From contig CAMWXB010000040.1 of the NCBI GenBank assembly GCA_947178125.1, positions 1 through 38,576 on the forward strand: a stretch of 38,576 nucleotides of DNA, given 5' to 3'. Source of the DNA: an uncultured Lachnospiraceae bacterium. Its GTDB lineage: Bacteria > Bacillota > Clostridia > Lachnospirales > Lachnospiraceae. The notes below the pieces were generated by a model. It made no database searches. It had not been told where the DNA came from and saw only the letters and a list, made by a program, of their open reading frames with translations. The position numbers were made by a program, and so were the translations under genes. Of this stretch, positions 32,999 through 38,576 are shown in pieces; within the stretch, counting starts at the first letter, position 1, and each line of letters opens with the position of its first letter.

Positions 32999-33457
32999 AT
33001 GAACGTGATTCCATATCAGGAGAAATATAAAAAGGATTTCATACAATTTAACACGGATTGGATTGAAGATAATTTCGGTTATCTGGAAAAAGAAGATCTG
33101 GAGACTTTCGACCACATTGAGGAAAGTCTGGAAAAAGGTGCAATGATCTATTTTGCGGTGGAAAACGAAAACGCTCTGGCGGCGTGTATGACAAAGCCGA
33201 TGGGAGCTGATGGGATATGGGAATTGTGCAAACTGGGTTCTAACAAACATCTTCCGCATAAAGGCGCCGGAAGCGCCGTTTTTGAGGCGGCAATGAACTG
33301 GGCGGTCGAGCATGGGGCAGAAAGATTATTTATCATATCGAACAGCAGATTAAAAGCGGCAGTGCACATTTATGAAAAATACGGATTCCACGAAATTAAG
33401 CTGGATGATTATGCGTATGACAGGGGAGACATTGCGTTTGAATATCTCGTTCCGTAA
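32999..33457 (+). CDS. GNAT-family N-acetyltransferase
   Basis: This 152-residue protein matches the GNAT fold: GIWELCKLGSNKHLPHKGAG holds the beta4 strand and the acetyl-CoA loop (R/Q-x-x-G-x-G/A, here HKGAGS), and AAVHIYEKYGF is the standard C-terminal motif. The acceptor is unknown. The ATG at 32999 lies 10 bases after GGAGGAGG; an upstream in-frame start at 32852 would run through the LysR gene. The gene abuts the truncated LysR head-to-head. Confidence 0.85.
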   Translation: MNVIPYQEKYKKDFIQFNTDWIEDNFGYLEKEDLETFDHIEESLEKGAMIYFAVENENALAACMTKPMGADGIWELCKLGSNKHLPHKGAGSAVFEAAMNWAVEHGAERLFIISNSRLKAAVHIYEKYGFHEIKLDDYAYDRGDIAFEYLVP

Positions 33458-33472
33458 AATGCAGACAAGTTT

Positions 33473-34114
33473 CTAAATAAAATAGTCAATCGTATTTTCC
33501 GGAAGAAGGCGGGTCTCCTGATTGAAAATGATTACGGCCTCTCGCTGTTCAAACGGCCCCATCTCATAGAAGCCTTCACCGGTGCGGTTCAAACGTTCGA
33601 TGGATACAAGGCGGTTAGCATGCTTGGGCTGGCCGTTGATGAAGCTAATGCCCGGCTCGGCATATTCTTCGCTGAGTTCCGGGTCATCTTCTTCCTCATA
33701 ATAGGGGTCAAAAAGATACAGACTGTCACCTTCAACGCCGGTCAGCAGTACATAGTGAGGAACTTCCAGAAACAGGCGCAGGACAACGGCGCCGCCCTGC
33801 TGTAAAGCGCAGATGATTTTGTCTGCCTGACCGATATGTACCTCGTCCCCCGATAAAAACTCACAGGAAATCGGGAATTTCTTCATTCTGCCAAACTGGT
33901 TGAGCCAGTTGGCAAGAAACATCATAGCGGACGCGGAAGTGCCGAGTTTGCCGACTTCGCCTGCTTCATTATAAGAATCCAGACAATAGAGCATAATATA
34001 TTTAATGATATCGGGATAGATATCCTCCCTTTCAAAGAGAAACCGGACTGCGTTGGTGAGCGAAACCGGCCCGCAGTCGTATTCACTCGATTGATAATTA
34101 AGCAGATTTTTCAT
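33473..34114 (-). CDS. Peptidase C39-like / papain-fold protein
   Basis: This protein of about 213 residues has the C39-like signature YDCGPVSLTNA (C14), then a His in EVPHYVLLTGV and an Asp in LFDPYYEEE, a possible Cys-His-Asp triad. C39 peptidases cleave double-glycine leaders in ABC exporters, but stand-alone relatives have other or unknown roles. It lacks a signal peptide. The start is uncertain: ATG 34114 gives the family-like N-terminus, while ATG 34141 adds a basic MNRKGKAKA; neither has a well-spaced ribosome binding site. A consensus promoter lies at 34184-34212. Confidence 0.65.
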   Translation of the reverse strand: MKNLLNYQSSEYDCGPVSLTNAVRFLFEREDIYPDIIKYIMLYCLDSYNEAGEVGKLGTSASAMMFLANWLNQFGRMKKFPISCEFLSGDEVHIGQADKIICALQQGGAVVLRLFLEVPHYVLLTGVEGDSLYLFDPYYEEEDDPELSEEYAEPGISFINGQPKHANRLVSIERLNRTGEGFYEMGPFEQREAVIIFNQETRLLPENTIDYFI

Positions 34115-34183
34115 GGCCTTTGCTTTACCTTTCCTGTTCATTTTCCGAGCTTTCAGATTTTTTCATAAACTGAAAGTGATTGT

Positions 34184-34212
34184 AATATACAACGTATGTC
34201 GATTATTGTCAA
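34184..34212 (-). promoter_or_regulatory. Promoter of the C39-like gene
   Basis: On the minus strand a perfect TTGACA (34212-34207) and TATATT (34189-34184) are 17 bases apart. An inverted repeat CTTTCAG/CTGAAAG (34151-34177) lies in the leader and could be an operator or hairpin. Confidence 0.8.
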
Positions 34213-34213
34213 G

Positions 34214-34270
34214 AAGTTACGCCTGGGCCAGTCCTGCCCGGCCGCCCGGTCAGGAAGCTGAACTGTTACC
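34214..34270. repeat. GC-rich REP-like palindrome between divergent promoters
   Basis: CCTGCCCGG (34233-34241) pairs with CCGGTCAGG (34246-34254) with one mismatch, and AGCTGAACTGTTAC follows. The word GCTGAACTG also occurs in the right arm of the 12285-12481 element. The stretch is strikingly GC-rich compared with the AT-rich promoters on either side. It may be a distant family member or an unrelated palindrome. Confidence 0.4.
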
Positions 34271-34298
34271 CGGCATCTTATATATATGCAAAAAAAGA

Positions 34299-34327
34299 TT
34301 GACAATAGTAATATATGGAAATATAAT
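34299..34327 (+). promoter_or_regulatory. Perfect consensus promoter of the opp operon
   Basis: TTGACA (34299-34304) and TATAAT (34322-34327) are both perfect and 17 bases apart, about 100 bases before the binding-protein start. The leader contains repeated GCGGTCAG words (near 34368 and 34400). Confidence 0.88.
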
Positions 34328-34428
34328 ATACGCAGTTCCTAGTTGAATAGTAGGAAATGAACCGAAGGCGGTCAGCGGCTTGCAGTCTGCGGCGGCACAG
34401 CGGTCAGGAATGGAGGAGAAGGTTAAAG

Positions 34429-36081
34429 ATGAAAAAATTTATCAGCAGTAAAATTGTCAGTCTGGTGTTCGTGTTTGCGATGGCACTCATGGTGGCTGGC
34501 TGTGGTGCATCGGACGGCGGTACGTCAAATGGCGGCGCGTCTTCAGGAGAGAATGCAGGCAGCAGCGCTTCCGGGGAGAAAATCGTGAATATCGGTATTA
34601 CGGACTCTCTGGGAGGCATTAACCCGCTGACGATCGATCAGACCTGGGTCAATAAGTATGCGGTCGGTCTGGAGTTCCTTCCGCTCGTAGAACTCGACGG
34701 AGAACTGAATTTTCAGCCAATGCTGGCGGATTCCGTAACGACGGAAGATAACAGGAATTTTGTCGTTCATATCGATGAAAATGCGGTGTGGTCAGATGGA
34801 ACGCCAGTTACGGCAGAGGACGTGGAATTTACTTTCTTGAAGCTGGCAAGTCCTATAATCGCCAATCCGACGCTGATGCTTTACGCATTTGAAGGTGTAA
34901 ATGAAGACGGTTTTGTGGAAGAGGGCGCCGAGAGCGTAGAAGGCATTAAAGTATTGGATGAAAAGACCGTGCAGTTTACGACCAAATATCCGATTGCGCT
35001 GACGACTTTTGAAAACACATATGCTTTTTATCTGCATACGCTTCCCAAGCATATTTTGGGGCAGTACAGCGATACGGAACTTATGACGCTGGACTGGTTC
35101 AACCACCCGGATGTGGTGAGCGGTCCTTATATGGTGACGAACTATGATGTGGACCACTATATTTCTTATACGGCAAATGAGCAGTATTGGAAAGGCGCGC
35201 CTAAGATTGGAAAGCTGAATTTTAATATTCTCGATTCCAGCCAGATATATGCGGGGCTTCAGTCCGGTGAAATCGACCTGACGCATCATACGATGACAGC
35301 GATTCCGCAGGAGGACTATGAGAATATCGAAGCGCTGGAAAATATTGACGTAGTATACGGTTCTCCGGTCACGAATCAGTCGGTATTTATTCAGACAGAA
35401 AATATACCTGATACAAGAGTGCGTCAGGCGCTTGTATATGCAATCGACAGAAATCAGATTCTGGAGCAGCTTATGAAAGGACATGGTGAAATCGTAGACG
35501 GTTTCCTTTCTTCGGCGGGACCGTTTTATGATGAGGAAATCGCGCCAATGCCCTATGACCCGGAAAAGGCTAAAGAGCTGCTTGCGGAAGCAGGATGGGA
35601 TGGTTCCCAGACACTTCGTTTCTATGTAAATTCCGGCGACGGTACCTTTGTAAATGCGGCACAGGCGATGGTGGCACAGTGGGCAGCCGTTGGAATTAAA
35701 GTAGAGATACAGACGGTAGATCTGGCGGCTTTGATGACGATAGCGGGCACGACGGATTATGATCTTTTTGCGGTACAGTATACTTATGCGCCGGTAGACC
35801 CTTATCCGGATATTGCATGGCTGCTTGGCGGCGAAGGAAGCTGGACCGGTTACGGCAGTGATGAGATCAATGCGGCGCTGGAGTCAACGCAGACAGCCGG
35901 CAGCATAGAGGAAATGAGAGCGTTCTATACTGTTGTAAATAGAAAGGTGCAGGAAGATGTTCCAATGTTCTCGGCTTATATCATCAGCGCGCAGGGGGCG
36001 GTCAACAAACGGCTCACAGGTGTAAACGCGAATGTTTACGGCACTTTGATTAATGTGCATGAGTGGGATATTGTGGAATAG
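34429..36081 (+). CDS. Oligopeptide ABC transporter substrate-binding lipoprotein
   Basis: This 550-residue protein is a family 5 solute-binding protein that captures peptides outside the cell. It starts with a lipoprotein signal (MKKFISSKIV, hydrophobic core, lipobox VAGC), a Gly/Ser-rich linker, and then the SBP_bac_5 body, with LADSVTTEDNRNFVVHIDENA, VWSDGTPVTAEDVEFTF, DTRVRQALVYAIDRNQI and YDPEKAKELLAEAGW. The ATG at 34429 follows GGAGGAGAAGG; an earlier frame start adds non-homologous residues. Permease genes are not found between it and the ATPase genes. Confidence 0.93.
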   Translation: MKKFISSKIVSLVFVFAMALMVAGCGASDGGTSNGGASSGENAGSSASGEKIVNIGITDSLGGINPLTIDQTWVNKYAVGLEFLPLVELDGELNFQPMLADSVTTEDNRNFVVHIDENAVWSDGTPVTAEDVEFTFLKLASPIIANPTLMLYAFEGVNEDGFVEEGAESVEGIKVLDEKTVQFTTKYPIALTTFENTYAFYLHTLPKHILGQYSDTELMTLDWFNHPDVVSGPYMVTNYDVDHYISYTANEQYWKGAPKIGKLNFNILDSSQIYAGLQSGEIDLTHHTMTAIPQEDYENIEALENIDVVYGSPVTNQSVFIQTENIPDTRVRQALVYAIDRNQILEQLMKGHGEIVDGFLSSAGPFYDEEIAPMPYDPEKAKELLAEAGWDGSQTLRFYVNSGDGTFVNAAQAMVAQWAAVGIKVEIQTVDLAALMTIAGTTDYDLFAVQYTYAPVDPYPDIAWLLGGEGSWTGYGSDEINAALESTQTAGSIEEMRAFYTVVNRKVQEDVPMFSAYIISAQGAVNKRLTGVNANVYGTLINVHEWDIVE

Positions 36082-36196
36082 AAGCCAGAAAGCGGCTTTC
36101 CGGCGATTGGATGTCTGTCGGAGCAGATAATGGGGATATTTTCCGGATTTGTCTTGCGATAGCAAAAAGTTGATGATAATATAAACGTTAAGTTGC

Positions 36197-36230
36197 AATA
36201 CCACAGACGGCAGCTGCTGTCTGTGGTATT
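36197..36230 (+). terminator. Long near-perfect palindrome after the binding-protein gene
   Basis: AATACCACAGAC (36197-36208) pairs with GTCTGTGGTATT (36219-36230); allowing G-U, the intervening 10 bases also pair, so 34 nt form an almost uninterrupted hairpin. Only a weak T-rich tail follows. It probably limits read-through or protects the upstream mRNA end, setting the binding protein above the ATPases. Confidence 0.65.
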
Positions 36231-36239
36231 TATTACAAA

Positions 36240-36295
36240 TGCGCCTGACGGCGCACATTGATTTTGTATCCGGCAGTCGGGCAGATATGCCGACT
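36240..36295 (+). other. Two further hairpins before oppD
   Basis: TGCGCC (36240-36245)/GGCGCA (36250-36255) with a TGAC loop, and AGTCGG (36275-36280)/CCGACT (36290-36295), follow the long palindrome. Together with it they make the 254-base gap 36082-36335 a chain of stems; no ORF is seen in it. Confidence 0.5.
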
Positions 36296-36335
36296 TTAAT
36301 ATTGGGCGGCCGCAAAAGGAGGTATCGCTGTAAAG

Positions 36336-37331
36336 ATGTCACATTTACTCGAAGTGAAAGGACTTACAACGTCTTTTAAGGGAGATTTCGGAACGAAAAA
36401 CATCAGTGTGGACCACGTCAGTTTTCATGTGGATAAAGGGGAGACAGTCTGTATCGTCGGGGAATCCGGCTGTGGCAAAAGCGTGACATCCCTTTCCCTC
36501 ATGAGGCTGCTTTCCAGAAGCGGGGAAGTAACGGAAGGATCGGTATTGTTCGACGGGCAGGACTTATTTGCGATGACGGAGAAAGAACTGGATAAAGTCC
36601 GGGGCAATCAGATTACGATGATCTTTCAGGACCCGCTCACTTCCCTGAATCCTGTTTTTACGGTGGGCAGTCAGATTACCGAAAGTATCCGCACTCATAT
36701 GAATATGTCAAAAGAGGAAGCGCGGGCGCGGGCGGAAATGCTGCTTAAAAAAGTCGGCATGCCGGATGCGGCGGGCGTTATGAAAAAATTTCCGCATACC
36801 CTTTCCGGCGGTATGCGTCAGCGGGCCATGATCGCTATGGCGTTGTCCTGCAATCCGAAGCTTCTGATCGCGGATGAGCCGACGACGGCATTGGATGTGA
36901 CGATACAGGCGCAGATCATGAAGCTGTTAAAAGAATTGCAGCAGGAAAACGGAATGTCTCTGATTCTGATCACGCACGATATCGGATTGGTCGCCCGTAT
37001 GGCCGACAGAGTGCTCGTGATGTATGCGGGGCAGTTGATTGAGGAGGCTCCCGTAAAAGAATTGTTCAAAAACCCGAAGCATCCTTATACGGAAGCGCTG
37101 CTCGCATCGGTGCCGACGATACGGGATGAAGCCGACCGACAGCTTTTTTCCATTCCCGGTATTGTGCCTGAAGTGTATGATGATATCGAAGGCTGCCGGT
37201 TCGCGGGGCGGTGTCAGCATTACCGGCCGGAGTGCGATAAGAAACAGGAAGATTATGAGTTCGGGCCGGGGCATACGGCGAAGTGCATAGGGCGAAAAGA
37301 ATTTCCGGGTCAGCTGAGGGACGCGGACTGA
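36336..37331 (+). CDS. oppD: Oligopeptide ABC transporter ATPase OppD-type
   Basis: This 331-residue ATPase powers peptide import. Seen are Walker [10 protein letters not shown]-loop FQDPLTSLNPVFTVG, signature LSGGMRQRAMIAMAL, Walker B LLIADEPTTALD, switch His in LITHDIGLV, and the C-terminal oligopeptide-transporter extension with Cys residues (GCRFAGRC, RPEC, KCIG) typical of the iron-sulfur or disulfide-like four-Cys motif of Opp/Dpp ATPases. AAAGGAGG lies 13 bases before the ATG, a long gap. It is preceded by three hairpins. Confidence 0.93.
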   Translation: MSHLLEVKGLTTSFKGDFGTKNISVDHVSFHVDKGETVCIVGESGCGKSVTSLSLMRLLSRSGEVTEGSVLFDGQDLFAMTEKELDKVRGNQITMIFQDPLTSLNPVFTVGSQITESIRTHMNMSKEEARARAEMLLKKVGMPDAAGVMKKFPHTLSGGMRQRAMIAMALSCNPKLLIADEPTTALDVTIQAQIMKLLKELQQENGMSLILITHDIGLVARMADRVLVMYAGQLIEEAPVKELFKNPKHPYTEALLASVPTIRDEADRQLFSIPGIVPEVYDDIEGCRFAGRCQHYRPECDKKQEDYEFGPGHTAKCIGRKEFPGQLRDAD

Positions 37332-37350
37332 GAAATTCTATTTTTCGCCC

Positions 37351-37378
37351 GGCAGAATCGCTTATATGTGATTCTGCC
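37351..37378 (+). other. Hairpin between oppD and the next frame
   Basis: GGCAGAATC (37351-37359) pairs perfectly with GATTCTGCC (37370-37378) across a 10-base loop. No T tract follows, so an mRNA-processing or stability role is more likely than termination. Confidence 0.55.
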
Positions 37379-37408
37379 ACGGAGCCGGTGGAAGGGAATA
37401 AGATATTC

Positions 37409-37654
37409 ATGAGACGAAAAAAGTGGAATATACAGATTCTTTTCATTGTTTTGTTTAGTTTCTGGATAACGGCGTGTGGGAAACAGGCGGATACGGAAAC
37501 GCTGACGGGAAACGTGGAGGAAGAAAGCGAAGAGGATGTTGCAATAGAGGAAAAGATGGAAGAAGAAAGCGAAGGGGATGCCGCGGTAGAGGAAGCTGCG
37601 GAGGGAGAGCGCGGCAAGGCCGCTGTATTCATATTAAGTAGGAGGAAGATTACA
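37409..37654 (+). other. Lipoprotein signal and acidic linker in frame with oppF
   Basis: An ATG at 37409 opens a frame that runs without a stop into oppF (82 codons before its ATG). It begins MRRKKWNIQ, followed by a hydrophobic core and a lipobox ending ITAC, then a linker with two copies of an acidic unit (EEESEEDVAIEE and EEESEGDAAVEE). GGAAGGG lies about 12 bases upstream. As a fusion it would place an ATPase outside the cell, which makes no sense; a lipoprotein gene that lost its stop and 3' part by deletion, or a second translation start that yields a fused minor product, are the options. Confidence 0.6.
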
Positions 37655-38576
37655 ATGGAAAAGGAGCAGGTGCCGCTGATTCAAGTGGAAAATATGAAAA
37701 AATATTATCCTGTCAAGGGCGGTATCATTCCGCATACGACCGCATACATCAAAGCGGTGGACGGGGTCAGTTTTTCCATCATGCAGGGGGAAACGCTCGG
37801 CCTTGTGGGAGAGTCCGGCTGCGGAAAATCCACCATCGGCAGGCAGTTAGTAGGCCTGGAAGAACCGACGGAAGGCAGTATATATTATAAAGGTACAAAT
37901 CTTGCCAAAATGAAAAACTTTTCCCGGAAAAATGGAGAAAGACAGAGAATCCGTACCAATCTTCAAATGGTCTTTCAGGATTCCTATTCCTCTTTGAATC
38001 CGAGAAAGCATATATATGAAATTCTGGCGCAGCCAATGCTGTATCATCAAGTGTCCACAAAGGAAACGGTCGAAAAGGATATCGCAAAACTTCTGGATAT
38101 GGTAGGGCTGCCGATGAATGTGCTCGGCAGATATCCGCATGAATTTTCCGGAGGACAGAGGCAGCGGATAAGCATTGCGAAAGCGCTTTCCCTGAACCCG
38201 GAATTTATTGTCTGCGACGAACCGGTCAGCGCGCTGGATGTGTCTATTCAGGCGCAGATTCTGAACTTGCTGAGAAGTCTGCAGAAAGAGCTGAACCTGA
38301 CGCTGCTTTTTGTGGGGCATGGGCTTGGCGCGGTCAATTATGTCAGCGACAGGATTGCAGTCATGTATCTCGGGAAAATTGTCGAAATCGGCAGCGCAGA
38401 AGACGTCTTTCGGCATCCGGTGCATCCTTATACGAAGGCGCTTCTTGAGGCCGTACCCGTGCCGGACCCGGAAACGGAAGACAAAGAGCGCGGTATTCTG
38501 CAGGGAGAGATAGGAAGCAGCGAAGCGCCGCCGGCAGGATGCAGATTTCATACGAGATGTCCTTATGCGGTGGAAG
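37655..38576 (+). CDS. oppF: Oligopeptide ABC transporter ATPase OppF-type (3' end outside window)
   Basis: The partner ATPase of OppD, read for 307 codons before the window ends. Seen are Walker [11 protein letters not shown]-loop [11 protein letters not shown], signature [15 protein letters not shown], Walker [13 protein letters not shown] and the C-terminal Cys motif ([10 protein letters not shown]). The switch region reads VGHGLGAV rather than the common SHDLSVV: the His is kept but the following Asp is Gly. The ATG at 37655 has AGGAGG (37640-37645) 9 bases upstream, which makes it the true start despite the longer open frame. Permease genes are presumably downstream. Confidence 0.92.
   Translation, partial: MEKEQVPLIQVENMKKYYPVKGGIIPHTTAYIKAVDGVSFSIMQGETLGLVGESGCGKSTIGRQLVGLEEPTEGSIYYKGTNLAKMKNFSRKNGERQRIRTNLQMVFQDSYSSLNPRKHIYEILAQPMLYHQVSTKETVEKDIAKLLDMVGLPMNVLGRYPHEFSGGQRQRISIAKALSLNPEFIVCDEPVSALDVSIQAQILNLLRSLQKELNLTLLFVGHGLGAVNYVSDRIAVMYLGKIVEIGSAEDVFRHPVHPYTKALLEAVPVPDPETEDKERGILQGEIGSSEAPPAGCRFHTRCPYAVE

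Noticed and set aside
1..38576. tRNA, rRNA and CRISPR arrays
   Set aside because: I looked for T-loop GTTCRANYC-type signals, rRNA segments and regularly spaced repeats and saw none, although scanning by eye can miss a tRNA.

Overview
The window looks like chromosomal DNA of a low-to-mid GC, spore-forming, anaerobic Firmicute, most likely a Lachnospiraceae member. The support is spoVG and spoVT, a GlgC/GlgD pair, a DnaD/DnaC-type primosome, strong AGGAGG ribosome binding sites with many TTG and GTG starts, and the order spoVG-pth-mfd-spoVT, which recalls the spoVG-prs-ctc-pth-fin-mfd-spoVT block near the origin of Bacillus subtilis. No rRNA, tRNA, CRISPR array, transposase or integrase was recognised.

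Layout. 1-2290: NAD salvage pair (nicotinamidase, nicotinate phosphoribosyltransferase). 2329-4186: bacteriohemerythrin overlapping a cytoplasmic-type pectin methylesterase. 4201-9023 (minus strand): PRPP synthetase, DnaC-like helicase loader and DnaD-like initiator, then, behind a cluster of DnaA-box-like 9-mers, murC. 9420-12226: glgC, glgD, spoVG. 12285-12481: an element with a perfect 47-bp inverted repeat. 12669-21630: pth, mfd, a tiny Tyr/Gly-rich ORF, an alpha/beta hydrolase, a membrane-anchored MurF-like ligase, ddl and spoVT. 21828-24728: nitroreductase, CPBP protease, a deleted nitroreductase remnant and an AlkZ-like/EVE fusion. 24754-31566: a divergent accessory locus consisting of an XRE-TPR regulator on the minus strand facing a structured leader, a 30-codon ORF, an HTH-PurM fusion regulator, an AraC regulator and two half-size ABC exporters in overlapping frames. 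31615-34114: a deaminase, a 5'-truncated LysR, a GNAT and a C39-like protein. 34429 to the end: an oligopeptide ABC operon (binding protein, OppD, OppF) without permease genes inside the window.

Strongest candidates for something undescribed: (1) two homologous multi-hairpin leaders (17110-17251 and 25676-25820) whose stems show compensatory base changes and which both end in hairpin-ATGGAGG-start; (2) the operon behind the second copy, with its HTH-PurM fusion regulator, small ORF and ABC exporter pair; (3) tandem abutting DnaA-box pairs in front of primosome genes; (4) a lipoprotein signal and acidic linker open in frame into oppF; (5) a 36-37 residue Tyr/Gly-rich ORF after mfd; (6) the 197-bp inverted-repeat element, with a diverged relative of its arm at the left edge of the window.

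Most core enzymes are recognised from catalytic motifs. Functions proposed for the accessory locus, the small ORFs and all RNA structures are inferences from reading the sequence; no alignment, folding or database search was run.
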